From Chamaesiphon polymorphus CCALA 037 (GTDB lineage: Bacteria > Cyanobacteriota > Cyanobacteriia > Cyanobacteriales > Chamaesiphonaceae): a stretch of DNA of 38,337 nucleotides. The translations under genes and the position numbers were made by a program. Where the stretch lies: positions 1-38,337 of the forward strand of contig NZ_PVWO01000005.1 in assembly GCF_003003845.1 (NCBI RefSeq), given 5' to 3'. The number at the start of each line of letters is the position of its first letter. The stretch's first letter is position 1. Shown here piece by piece: positions 24,750-32,614 of this stretch. The notes below the pieces were generated by a model that was not told the DNA's origin, made no database searches, and saw only the letters and a program-made list of their open reading frames with translations.

Positions 24750-26054
24750 ATGAAAACTAAGCAAAATTCGGGCTGTGGCTGTTTGAAGATCCCATTGTCA
24801 GTTATCATCGCTATCCTTGGCGGTAGCTATTGGTGGTTGATTTACCAAGGTAATCTTCAGAAGATCGTCCAACTCTTTCCCGCCGTCCGAATGCCAGATT
24901 CAGTTGCAGTATTATTACCCAAAGGATCTCGCGCTCTTCAAGCTACACCAACAGCCACGCCGATAGCGATACCATCGCCGCAGGTTGCTACTGGAAACTG
25001 TATCGACAAAGGCTGCACGAATACTCAGCCGCAGCCGACAGCAGCAGTTAAATCGGTGAAAGTTACGCCACCGACGGCAACTACCTCAGCTACACCCGCA
25101 GCACCCCCTGCTGCTCCGCAAACCGCTTGGGAGAAAAAAGCCATTCGTGGGATTTATTTGAGCCGCTATCAGGTAACTAATAACGCCGACGAACAGACGA
25201 TTCGCAAACGAGTTCGTTACTATAAATCTCAAGGGATTAATACGATTATTCATGGCGTTTGGGGTAACGGCTGCACGATGTATAACAGTGAAGTTATGCA
25301 GCAAATATTAGGTGCCAAAAGTTGTCCCAATCAGTTTCAAGATAAGTGGTTAGATTGGACGATCGATGAAGCGCACAAGCAGGGAATGCAGGTTCACGCT
25401 TATTTTGAGAAGGGTATTAAAATCGATAAAAATAGTCCGATTTTCGATCGAGCGATCGCTAAAAAATGGATCGTGCCTGGTGTCGATCGTACTTATGCCA
25501 AAGTCGAACATTATGTCTTAGATGTTGAAGTGCCAGAAGTTGCCAATCTCTTTAAAAAAATGTTGGCAGAATTCGTAACTAAATATCCGCAAATCGATGC
25601 CGTCCAGTGGGATGACTATCTGGGATATCATGCCGAACTACCAGGTAAAGTAGACAGAACCGCAAGTTTGACTAAGTTTGTCAGCGAGATGATAAGCGAT
25701 ATGAAAGCCGCTAATCCACGCGTGAAATTCGATCTTTGCCATCATAATCCCTACTGGGCAAAACGTTATTTTGCTGCCGATTGGGAGAAATGGAAGGTCG
25801 ATCGGGTCTTTATTCAAAATTATAACGATAAGAATTTCCAGGAAGAACTAAACTACGCGGTTAATTATGCCGGGGTGGCAATTCTCGATAGTCAATTGCC
25901 GCGCTTTAAAGAATTGGTAGACAATCCCAAAATTAAAAGTATCCTAATTTTCCCTCTAGATGGAAAACCAGAGGAAACTGCTGCGCGGGTGCAAAAAACT
26001 AATCTGGCAAATGCCGTTAGTACAACAACGGTTCCGAAAGTAGTTGTGAAATAA
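24750..26054 (+). CDS. GHL10-family glycoside-hydrolase-like membrane-anchored protein
   Basis: A 434-residue protein. The N-terminus has two Cys followed by a hydrophobic segment (about 15-32: IPLSVIIAILGGSYWWLIY), which should act as an uncleaved membrane anchor. A Pro/Thr/Ala linker (about 60-125) leads to a TIM-barrel domain of the DUF187/GHL10 (YngK-like) family from about residue 130: RGIYLSRYQV, INTIIHGVWGNG, AHKQGMQVHAYFEKG, VDAVQWDDYLGYHAE-type motif with two Asp, and FDLCHHNPYW. Such enzymes are expected to cleave polysaccharide or glycan strands outside the cytoplasm; the substrate is not known. The gene stands alone. Confidence 0.83.
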   Translation: MKTKQNSGCGCLKIPLSVIIAILGGSYWWLIYQGNLQKIVQLFPAVRMPDSVAVLLPKGSRALQATPTATPIAIPSPQVATGNCIDKGCTNTQPQPTAAVKSVKVTPPTATTSATPAAPPAAPQTAWEKKAIRGIYLSRYQVTNNADEQTIRKRVRYYKSQGINTIIHGVWGNGCTMYNSEVMQQILGAKSCPNQFQDKWLDWTIDEAHKQGMQVHAYFEKGIKIDKNSPIFDRAIAKKWIVPGVDRTYAKVEHYVLDVEVPEVANLFKKMLAEFVTKYPQIDAVQWDDYLGYHAELPGKVDRTASLTKFVSEMISDMKAANPRVKFDLCHHNPYWAKRYFAADWEKWKVDRVFIQNYNDKNFQEELNYAVNYAGVAILDSQLPRFKELVDNPKIKSILIFPLDGKPEETAARVQKTNLANAVSTTTVPKVVVK

Positions 26055-26171
26055 AGTGACAGGATTTTAGATAGATCGATTGAGATCTTTCGGTCGATCG
26101 ATAGCTAGCAACATCTACACTACGCTATGGTTAAAGAATTTGAATAAGCGTCATTCGGCAGAACATCCAAG
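26055..26171 (-). other. Half attC-like site at the cassette end
   Basis: On the minus strand the stop of the XRE gene lies in GCCTAAC (complement 26171-26177), a perfect match to the attC outer core RYYYAAC. It is followed by TTGGATGTTCTGCC, in the place where a spacer and an L box are expected. No matching GTTRRRY core or complementary arm was found in the following 115 bases, so the recombination site appears truncated. Confidence 0.5.
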
Positions 26172-26597
26172 TTAGGCGGCGCGTGTGCGAAGCACTTGAT
26201 ATACGACACCGATAAGCCCGCACGTTAGACCCACCATGGTGCCCACAACGCCAAGAGCTATTCCGGCGTCGCCCGCCGACACTTCCCCGGCAACAAGACT
26301 GGAGTAAATCCCAATATATGCTGATGCGCCGCCTATCAACGCTCCGGCCATGCCAAGTATCGTTCCGCCCTTCAGTCCGAGTAGGAATCGACTCCTTTCT
26401 TCGCGAGTATCGTCCAACGTTTCGAGCCCAACCTCAAACACACAAGCGAGCACCTTCTTCGATTCCAACGAAGCGATTCCGTCAGTCTCGATCCGCTGGA
26501 TTGTGCGCAAACTCAGCCCTGTCGCGCCAGCTAACTCCTCCTGGGACATTGCTCGTTCTCGCCGAAGTTGCCTGATTCGATCGATATCTACCTTCAT
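26172..26597 (-). CDS. XRE-family regulator with two membrane helices (probable gene cassette)
   Basis: A 141-residue protein when started at ATG 26597: an HTH_3 domain (DIDRIRQLRRERAMSQEELAGATGLSLRTIQRIETDG) and a C-terminal part with two hydrophobic helices (GLKGGTILGMAGALIGGASAYIG and GIALGVVGTMVGLTCGLIGVVY). It may be a membrane-tethered regulator. GAGAGG at 26607-26612 is nine bases from this ATG; the open frame reaches 26624. Base use differs from the neighbours: visibly higher GC and almost no CGATCG outside the first codons. It is divergent from an integrase remnant, and its stop codon overlaps an attC core, so it looks like a captured integron cassette, perhaps from a proteobacterium. 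Confidence 0.8.
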   Translation of the reverse strand: MKVDIDRIRQLRRERAMSQEELAGATGLSLRTIQRIETDGIASLESKKVLACVFEVGLETLDDTREERSRFLLGLKGGTILGMAGALIGGASAYIGIYSSLVAGEVSAGDAGIALGVVGTMVGLTCGLIGVVYQVLRTRAA

Positions 26598-26678
26598 TTC
26601 CATTTGCCTCTCCCGTGAATGCAACCTTTTATCCTATTTAAGGTGGATCTGCTGAATTTTTCAAATTATTGAAACATT

Positions 26679-27015
26679 ATGCAAAATCCGCCCAAGAAGC
26701 TCCTAGAGCAAGTTAGAGATGCAATTCGTCTCAAGCATTATTCCTACTTTTGCGATCGTTCAACAAACCACCAGAGTCCATAGGCTGATGCTGCAACTAC
26801 TCTACGGTAGCGGACTTCGCCTTCGCGAATGTATGGAGCTACGAATTAAAGACATCGACTCGATCGTTAATCACTGCTCAACGATCGATAAATTTAAGTT
26901 TGGCTCGTTGGCGAAGCCTCTCAGAATGAGAATCGATCTGACATTGGCAGCCAACGCTACTGTGGGCGGCGTTACTTCACTACTACCTGTAGACAGATTT
27001 TTACAAATTTATTGA
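26679..27015 (+). pseudogene. Decayed integron-type tyrosine recombinase
   Basis: From ATG 26679 the frame reads KLLEQVRDAIRLKHYSY, the hallmark start of integron integrases (IntI). The next integrase-like segment, VHRLMLQLLYGSGLRLRECM and then ELRIKDID (about 26779-26865), is in another frame: the ~100 residues normally between them are deleted and the frame has shifted. This second part contains the box I Arg (GLRLRE). After IKDID the similarity ends in a stretch with a GGCGAAGCC-type repeat (26905-26930), and the HxxR and Tyr boxes are missing. It cannot be active. The orientation, divergent from the cassette gene, is that of a true integron. Confidence 0.75.
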
Positions 27016-27073
27016 ATTACCATTCGTTGGCGTAACCGCGCCGCGAGGTAATCGATTTCGACATGGTTTGTAA

Positions 27074-27958
27074 TTAATTATGAAAAGGTACTGCCAGAAA
27101 TGGTAGAAATGCGATCGAACGCCATGCCCACGATCGCCAACTAGAGTCGAGCGAACGATCTTCTGCTATCGGTTCTAAACAGCTCAATAGTGCTTCAATG
27201 CGTCGATCTAGTCGATCGATCGGGGCAACATGGCCGAACGCCGCACAGATATTATCTGCAAATACGGGCGTACTTTGGACGATCGAGAGTAGGGCTTCGG
27301 CGACTAAGAGGGGATCGGTTTGGGTAGATGCCCATCGATCGGCACGAATTTCGCGTAACATTAACAGTTCTTGCCAGATGGCTTCGGTTTGGGGCAGCCA
27401 ATTGGTAACTTGACGCACCCAGCCCCACCAGAAAAAATACCAGGTATCGCGATAGAGATAATGTGCCCGTTCGTGGGCTAAAACCGCCGCTAAATGCTCC
27501 GAACTCAATGTATCGATTAAAGCAGTGGTAACGACTAATTCCGGCTCCCAGAAGCCAATTTGGGCACTATAGAGCGTCGATAAATCCAGCAACCGCACCT
27601 GAGTATCGTTCACTGTCACGATCGGGTAAGTCCGCACCTGTTGCAGCATTTGCCAGCCAGAGCCAGCCAACTGACACCAAGAAACTGTGGCAAATCCCAA
27701 AAATCCGATCGCCAGATCGTAACTAAACCAATCATTACCCACCCAAACCATCCGTCCGTGCGGCCCCATCCAGACGATCGCGATCGCACTAGTGAATAGT
27801 AATAATGGCGGTAACAAGAAGACCGTCAAAGTGGTTTCCCAGTATTGGTGCAGTCGTTGGGATGGCGCATTGAGCCAGACGGTAGAATCTATCGGCGTCC
27901 AAGCGTAACGCAGTCCCCAAGCGAGGGCAAAAATCGCAGCCATGACAATTAGGTGCAT
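27074..27958 (-). CDS. M56-family membrane metalloprotease, BlaR1/PetP-like
   Basis: A 294-residue protein with membrane helices at about 2-18, 42-64 and 83-103 and a C-terminal hydrophobic end. The zinc protease motif is HERAH in LAAVLAHERAHYLYRD (about 175-190). It has no penicillin-binding sensor domain, so it is not a beta-lactam receptor. Synechocystis has a similar pair, PetP (M56 protease) and PetR (BlaI-type repressor), which controls the copper-dependent plastocyanin/cytochrome c6 switch; the two genes here may be their orthologues. The ATG follows the BlaI stop with no gap, so the two are translated together. Substrate expected: the adjacent BlaI-type repressor. Confidence 0.85.
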   Translation of the reverse strand: MHLIVMAAIFALAWGLRYAWTPIDSTVWLNAPSQRLHQYWETTLTVFLLPPLLLFTSAIAIVWMGPHGRMVWVGNDWFSYDLAIGFLGFATVSWCQLAGSGWQMLQQVRTYPIVTVNDTQVRLLDLSTLYSAQIGFWEPELVVTTALIDTLSSEHLAAVLAHERAHYLYRDTWYFFWWGWVRQVTNWLPQTEAIWQELLMLREIRADRWASTQTDPLLVAEALLSIVQSTPVFADNICAAFGHVAPIDRLDRRIEALLSCLEPIAEDRSLDSSWRSWAWRSIAFLPFLAVPFHN

Positions 27959-28378
27959 TTATCGTTCCTCCTTCGCTTTGCGGATCGCTTGCAGCCGTTG
28001 CGAAATCGCTTCGATCTGTTCGATGCTCGATCGATCGAGACTATCGGCAAAAGCGGCAACGACATCGGGATTGCCTACTGCCAAAAATTGCTGTAACTGT
28101 TCGTAGGCTTGAATTGCTTGCGCCTGTGCCTCGGAAACTAAGGGTTGCCAAACAAAGCTGCGTTCTTGACGATCGCATTGCAACCACCCTTTTTGAGTCA
28201 GGCGGTTGAGTACCGTTGTCACTGAAGCATACGCTAATTCGCGATCGGGGTCGCTGAGGATGCGATCGTGAACGTCTTTGACGGTGACGGCACCTAGTTC
28301 CCAGACGATTTTGAGAATTTCAGTCTCTAATGGCCCCAGCGAAAGCTGTTTGGGTCGATATTTAGGCAGAGAAACCAT
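27959..28378 (-). CDS. BlaI/MecI/CopY-family repressor, PetR-like
   Basis: A 139-residue winged-helix protein: LGPLETEILKIVWELGAVTVKDVHDRI, then ASVTTVLNRLTQKGWLQ (recognition helix region, about 50-66) and a helical dimerisation tail. BlaI-type repressors are inactivated when the partner M56 protease cuts them. The stop codon TAA abuts the ATG of the protease gene. It is divergent from a TonB-dependent receptor with 143 bases between the starts, so that receptor is a possible target, besides its own operon. I found no TACA(N)TGTA-type operator there. Candidate PetR; certainty depends on a tree. Confidence 0.85.
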   Translation of the reverse strand: MVSLPKYRPKQLSLGPLETEILKIVWELGAVTVKDVHDRILSDPDRELAYASVTTVLNRLTQKGWLQCDRQERSFVWQPLVSEAQAQAIQAYEQLQQFLAVGNPDVVAAFADSLDRSSIEQIEAISQRLQAIRKAKEER

Positions 28379-28521
28379 GCAATTTACGGCGAACTTTTCC
28401 TTAGACTAGCGCAACAATTAGCTCCCGATGTTTGACGGCTTGTCTTTTGACACCATCGATCGTCCCATTCACAATCAGTTGAGGGATTAATTCTCTAGTC
28501 CAGCAATAAATCTTAAGATCG

Positions 28522-30552
28522 GTGCTAAATTTTCAACAAATGGGTATGCAGAGCTTGAATAGACACGGTAGCCGCATTGCCATTAGATTATTGACTGCGA
28601 TGTTGCTCGTACTAGGTCATCATTTAATATCGTTCGATCGATGCTTACATGCGGCTCCGCTCGATAATTCTGATAATTCAGCCGAACCAGAACTGACGAT
28701 CGATGTTACGGGAGAACGAAAAGTAAATCTACCCAAATCGACACCAATTTACACGATCGACAGTAAACAAATCGAGCAGCAGGGTGCGAAAAATGTTGCC
28801 GATACTTTAAATAATTTACCTGGCTTTGCGATTAATAATGCTGGTTATGGAGCGGATATTCATACCGGAACTTACTATCGTGGTGCATCGATAAATCAAT
28901 TTATTATTTTGCTCAACGGTCGCCCAATTAGCAATAATATTAATACTTATCACGGTGCAACAGATCTCAATAGCATTCCCGTCGAGGCGATCGATCGGAT
29001 CGAATTATCGAGTGGTGCCAGCAATATTCTCTACGGCTCGGAAACCTTTGGCGGGGTGGTAAATATTATCACAAAAACTTATCGAGGTACTCCAGAAACC
29101 AACGTATCGGCAGAATTAGGCTCTTACGGTCGTCAAAATTATCGTGCTAGTTATACAGGTGGCAGCGATCGATTAAACTACCGCATCGGTATCGAAAAAT
29201 ATCGGATCGACAATAACTATCGCGTCCCCGTTGGAGCTGCCAATCGCGATCCAGTTACGGGAATTCTTACCAATGCCGATACCGATCTTACCAGTTACTC
29301 TGGTAATATTTCGGCCACGATCGACGATCGCAATCGTCTGGATTTCGATGCAATTAAAATTACCAGTCGGCGGGGTTTAGTTTACTTTGGATTTCCCTTT
29401 CAACGCGACAGATTAAATCATGATGCACTAAATGTTGGACTTAATTGGCGATCTCAACTTAGCAGCGATCGTAGCTCCATTCTCAATACCACTCTCAGTT
29501 TTAACCAAGATTATTTTGATACCTTTGGCCCTAGTGGTGCCAATAACCGCAGTGGTACACTCGATACCCAAGCCATAACGGGCAGAATAGACCACAAATG
29601 GCAGACTTCGGCCACAAATACACTACGCTGGGGTGGAGAAATCCAAAATCGTCAACTTAATGGCACGACGATTAGCACAGTTCCCAACCGGATTGCCTTT
29701 AACGAGACTGAAAATCGCAACGTCGTCAATACCGCTCTATTTGCCGTCAATACCTGGAAAGTTACCGATCGCACCGCGATCGATATTGGCTTACGGCAAA
29801 ATTTTAACACCCAGTTTGGTAACTATCTCAATCCCAGTCTCGGCTCCCGCTGGGAAATTAGCCCCAATCTTGCCGTGCGTGCCTCTGTCGCTGGCGCACA
29901 ACGCAATCCCGGACTCGACCAACTCTACCTCTACGATACCGTCCACGGCTGGTTTCCCAACCCCAATCTCAAGCCAGAGACGGGTGCGACTTGGACGGCG
30001 GGAGTCGATCTGGCATTTAGTCCCACTTCGACGGCTACGATTACTTACTTTGGCAGTAATTTAAACGATCGCATCGCCACTCAAGCCATCAGTCCGACTG
30101 TCACTCAGTGGACGAATATCGGACAGGTAAGCACCAATGGTTTAGAAATTGGCTTCAAACAGCAAATAACGCCCCAATGGTCGGCATTTGCCAATTACAC
30201 CTACACCGATGCCAAAATTCAGTCAGGCATAGAGCGAGGCTTGCAACTGTCTCTAGTGCCTTATTCTGTCGCTCAGTTGGGAGTCGGTTATGCCAATCGC
30301 GGCTGGGAAGTGAATCTGCTGACAAACTACAACGCAGGTACGCGCCGTGCTTTCTTTAATAACCCCGGTCAAGTTAGCACCAATTTTGTGCCATCCTTTT
30401 TCAATCTCGATCTAAGCGCGCGCATCCCAATCGGCGAGAATGTCGGACTCAATCTCTATGTCGAGAATCTCGCCGATGTCCAATACGAAAAAGTAAATCG
30501 GATCTACAGTCCCGGTAGAACTTATCGATTTGGTGTTTCGGCTAATTTCTAA
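28522..30552 (+). CDS. TonB-dependent outer-membrane receptor
   Basis: A 676-residue receptor: signal peptide (about 18-45), TonB box-like region near ELTIDVTGERK, plug domain (about 60-175; NVADTLNNLPGF, YYRGASINQFIILLNGRP, IERIELSSG-type motif IDRIELSSGASNILYGSETFGGVV), and a 22-strand barrel ending in Phe (YRFGVSANF). It imports a metal chelate or vitamin through the outer membrane. There is no AMIN domain of the kind found in cyanobacterial siderophore receptors and no ABC importer nearby, so the ligand is open. The BlaI/M56 pair is divergent. The start is GTG at 28522; ATGs at 28540 and 28546 are alternatives. Confidence 0.9.
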   Translation: MLNFQQMGMQSLNRHGSRIAIRLLTAMLLVLGHHLISFDRCLHAAPLDNSDNSAEPELTIDVTGERKVNLPKSTPIYTIDSKQIEQQGAKNVADTLNNLPGFAINNAGYGADIHTGTYYRGASINQFIILLNGRPISNNINTYHGATDLNSIPVEAIDRIELSSGASNILYGSETFGGVVNIITKTYRGTPETNVSAELGSYGRQNYRASYTGGSDRLNYRIGIEKYRIDNNYRVPVGAANRDPVTGILTNADTDLTSYSGNISATIDDRNRLDFDAIKITSRRGLVYFGFPFQRDRLNHDALNVGLNWRSQLSSDRSSILNTTLSFNQDYFDTFGPSGANNRSGTLDTQAITGRIDHKWQTSATNTLRWGGEIQNRQLNGTTISTVPNRIAFNETENRNVVNTALFAVNTWKVTDRTAIDIGLRQNFNTQFGNYLNPSLGSRWEISPNLAVRASVAGAQRNPGLDQLYLYDTVHGWFPNPNLKPETGATWTAGVDLAFSPTSTATITYFGSNLNDRIATQAISPTVTQWTNIGQVSTNGLEIGFKQQITPQWSAFANYTYTDAKIQSGIERGLQLSLVPYSVAQLGVGYANRGWEVNLLTNYNAGTRRAFFNNPGQVSTNFVPSFFNLDLSARIPIGENVGLNLYVENLADVQYEKVNRIYSPGRTYRFGVSANF

Positions 30553-30612
30553 TTAGTAATTTTTCGATCGTTGATGACTGAGCATTCAGTAGGTGGTAGC
30601 AACTAGGGTTAA

Positions 30613-31242
30613 TTACTTTACCTCGGTTGAAAGATGATACCGAACTGTGGAGATAATTGCTGGAATCTGAGAAATTCTCACATTACGATAACTAGATCGA
30701 TGCTCCAGCCCAGAGGCTGCTACAGCAGGTTTGCCAACGGGTAAAACTACTAAATTAGGAGCTTGGTTGCAGCATTTAAGACAACCAGTAGATTTTAAAG
30801 TTACACTGTCATTTAAGTCATGACTATTTAATTGTTCTACCAAAGCCGAGTATATTTCTTTGCCCCCATTATTTTGACATTGTGACTTTTGACAAATCAG
30901 AATCTTCACTTTTGGTTCGTTTTCAGGTGCGGAGATCGTTGGCGTAGCCTCTCCAGCAAAGAATCGATCTGCATTAGCTCGATTCTCTACTGGAAAAGCT
31001 GTGCGATCGACTTTTTCAATTGTAGATGCCTTAAATTTCCAATCTTTTTGAATACCTTCACACCGGAGGCGATCGCCAATAGCTAACTTATAAACCAGCC
31101 CCATCCTCAACTCTTTAGGTACCTTGATGATGACATCTCGCTCGTCGGCGGTTCTCAGGCGCAGATATTTGAGCTTGTAACCATCGATCGCGCAGACTCC
31201 TAAAAATTCCCCTTCTAGATGAAAATAAGTTTCATTAGTCAT
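30613..31242 (-). CDS. Thioredoxin-like [2Fe-2S] ferredoxin-domain protein
   Basis: From ATG 31242 the product has about 209 residues. The N-terminal 75 residues (FHLEGEFLGVCAIDGYKLKYLRLRT, KVPKELR) form a conserved module of unknown role. From about residue 110 a thioredoxin-like [2Fe-2S] domain follows with CQKSQCQNNGG and STGCLKCCNQAPNLVV, giving the Cys-4/5...Cys-x3-Cys pattern. The frame is open further upstream, but that part overlaps the neighbouring gene; the chosen ATG is 12 bases after its stop. Between the two modules the segment FAGEATPTIS is encoded by a GGCGTAGCC repeat (30936-30968). It is likely an electron carrier or Fe-S sensor of iron metabolism. Confidence 0.85.
   Translation of the reverse strand: MTNETYFHLEGEFLGVCAIDGYKLKYLRLRTADERDVIIKVPKELRMGLVYKLAIGDRLRCEGIQKDWKFKASTIEKVDRTAFPVENRANADRFFAGEATPTISAPENEPKVKILICQKSQCQNNGGKEIYSALVEQLNSHDLNDSVTLKSTGCLKCCNQAPNLVVLPVGKPAVAASGLEHRSSYRNVRISQIPAIISTVRYHLSTEVK
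30936..30968. repeat. In-frame GGCGTAGCC repeat in ferredoxin-domain gene
   Basis: CGTTGGCGTAGCCTCTCCAG lies in the linker between the two domains and is translated as part of the protein. It belongs to the same family as 31567-31644. Confidence 0.65.
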
Positions 31243-31253
31243 AAAGTAACTCG

Positions 31254-31556
31254 CTACCATTGTGATTCTCGTTCCGTTCGCGTAGCATTTGCTTGCAAAG
31301 AGGCTACACCAACGGCTTGTAGAGTAAAACAGCGATCTAACCAATCAACCAGTTGACTGCGATCGAGCGATTGCGTCCGAAACACACTCCAAACTTGAAC
31401 GACTGTGGTGGGCGTGTCTACAGTTACCGTCAATGGCTTACCTGTGGAACATTTACAAAAAATTTCTAACTCTTGAAGGCGATGATATATTTGCCAGCGA
31501 TCGCCCCAGGCTGCATCGACGATGAAGATCCAGTCTGAATAATTTACTTGTTCCAT
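31254..31556 (-). CDS. Asr1405/Asl0597-family small protein
   Basis: A 100-residue protein resembling the cyanobacterial Asr1405/Asl0597 family (from memory): WIFIVDAAWGDRWQIYHRLQELEI, CKCSTGKPLTVTVDTP, VVQVWSVFR and LVDWLDRCF. Function unknown. The family usually ends soon after the last of these segments; here about 20 further residues (VGVASLQANATRTERESQW) are encoded by a palindromic repeat (31271-31314), an apparent C-terminal extension. It stands 11 bases upstream of the ferredoxin-domain gene, so the two should be cotranscribed. A second repeat copy precedes its start. Confidence 0.78.
   Translation of the reverse strand: MEQVNYSDWIFIVDAAWGDRWQIYHRLQELEIFCKCSTGKPLTVTVDTPTTVVQVWSVFRTQSLDRSQLVDWLDRCFTLQAVGVASLQANATRTERESQW
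31271..31314. repeat. Palindromic repeat forming a gene's 3' coding end
   Basis: GTTCGCGTAGCATTTGC and GCAAAGAGGCTACACCAAC face each other across two bases. It codes for the last residues of the Asr1405-like protein. Confidence 0.65.
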
Positions 31557-31566
31557 TTTAATTGGG

Positions 31567-31644
31567 ATTCTCGTTTCGCTGGCGTAGCGTTTGCCTGTGC
31601 CTAACGGCAGGCTATCGCCAACGCAAAGAGGCTACGCCAACGAT
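31567..31644. repeat. Complete GGCGTAGCC-family palindromic repeat
   Basis: Outer arms GCTGGCGTAGC and GGCTACGCCAAC face each other, and an inner hairpin GCCTG...CAGGC lies between them. This is the longest copy of the dispersed family whose shorter copies lie in four genes of this window. Confidence 0.75.
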
Positions 31645-31752
31645 GCTTTTGTTTAAATTAAGAATACCTTAAATGATAATTAGAAGCAACAAGCTGGTAT
31701 TTATTCTCACATCGTTCGCTGTCGATTTAAAGGAGAAATCCTTGAAAGTACC

Positions 31753-31787
31753 GATAAAGCTCGATCGCAGGCCGATCGAGCTTTATC
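31753..31787. other. Perfect 15-bp inverted repeat upstream of dps
   Basis: GATAAAGCTCGATCG and CGATCGAGCTTTATC flank the loop CAGGC. It contains two CGATCG hexamers and lies 250 bases before the dps ATG. It may be a terminator, a protein-binding site or a transposon end; no T-tract follows. Confidence 0.6.
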
Positions 31788-32036
31788 AAACTGTGACCAA
31801 ATTTTATCAATAGCGAACTTACTCGATTTGACAAGGGCAACGTTTCACGAACGCTTGATGACATGCTGAATATTAGTCGCAATAAGGTTTACCGCGCACT
31901 TCTCGGCCCAAAATACTCGTGTTAAAATATTGAATCACAGACTACTTTTCTAAATCGATCGGTAGTCGTTAGTTGTCAAAGTATCGAATAGTCTAGTTAA
32001 AAATTTAACCTTTAAAAAATAGAGAGCGAGAAATTT

Positions 32037-32576
32037 ATGACAACAGCACAAAATTTAATGCGTGGATTTGGTGAGGTAGGAGCTAATGTCGTAGGCTTAG
32101 ATCTCACGGTAACTGAGCCAGTTTGTGAGGGATTAAACATCGCTTTGGCAAGTTTTCAGGCTTTGTATTTGCAATATCAAAAACATCACTTTGTTGTAGA
32201 AGGCGCAGAATTTTACTCATTGCACCAGTTTTTTGAAGATGGCTACGAGCAAGCCAAAAGTCACGCTCATGATGTTGCCGAACGGCTAGACGGCTTAGGC
32301 GGAGTCCCTGCTGCGAGTTTTACTAAGTTGGCTGAATTGTGTTGCTTCACTCCTGAAGCTGATGGTGCCTTTAACTGTCGGACGATGTTAGAAAATGATT
32401 TGGTAGGCGAACAAGCAATTATCGCCACGATCCGCTCTCAAGCCAGTCAAGCTGAAAGTTTAGGCGATCGAGCCACACGGTATTTGTACGAACAAATTCT
32501 GCTCAAAACCGAAGAAAGAGCTTATCATATCGGTCACTTTTTAGCTCCCGATACTTTAGTAAGATCTTTTAATTAA
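32037..32576 (+). CDS. dps: Dps-family ferritin-like protein (DpsA type)
   Basis: A 179-residue Dps of the cyanobacterial DpsA type. The four-helix bundle starts with [43 protein letters not shown], and the ferroxidase site at the dimer interface uses His of KHHF, His of SLHQFF and Asp/Glu of [16 protein letters not shown]. The C-terminal [16 protein letters not shown] is typical. It oxidises Fe(II) with peroxide, stores iron and protects DNA. It lies next to the Fe-S protein and TonB receptor genes. The purine-rich GAGAGCGAG before the ATG may serve as ribosome-binding site. A palindromic terminator follows. Confidence 0.93.
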   Translation: MTTAQNLMRGFGEVGANVVGLDLTVTEPVCEGLNIALASFQALYLQYQKHHFVVEGAEFYSLHQFFEDGYEQAKSHAHDVAERLDGLGGVPAASFTKLAELCCFTPEADGAFNCRTMLENDLVGEQAIIATIRSQASQAESLGDRATRYLYEQILLKTEERAYHIGHFLAPDTLVRSFN

Positions 32577-32586
32577 TCGCTGAAAT

Positions 32587-32614
32587 TTAGATGGTGGTAA
32601 TTACCACCATCTAA
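32587..32614 (+). terminator. 28-base perfect palindrome after dps
   Basis: Two 14-base arms (TTAGATGGTGGTAA and its complement) meet without a loop, 10 bases after the dps stop. In RNA this folds into a stem of about 12 pairs. An AT-rich stretch with AAATTTTG follows. Confidence 0.7.

Larger units (their letters stand above)
31557..32036. other. Divergent region before dps with repeat, hairpin and frame fragments
   Basis: This 480-base gap holds the full palindromic repeat (31567-31644), a TGATAAT half-site at 31674-31680 that resembles half of a Fur box, and a 15-bp hairpin (31753-31787). It also has two overlapping open stretches without normal starts: 31684-31869 ending in IANLLDLTRATFHERL, and 31797-31925 ending in DMLNISRNKVYRALLG. 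Both ends look helix-turn-helix-like, so a decayed DNA-binding gene is possible. The promoter of dps must lie in the last ~100 bases. Confidence 0.45.

Noticed and set aside
26055-26171. Complete attC site
   Set aside because: Only the outer core next to the stop codon fits; the GTTRRRY partner and complementary inner boxes were not found, so only a half site is reported.
26604-26678. attI site between the cassette and the integrase relic
   Set aside because: GTTGCAT is present on the minus strand but does not fit GTTRRRY.
31674-31682. Fur box upstream of dps and the Asr1405-like gene
   Set aside because: Only one TGATAAT half is seen; the inverse half is missing.
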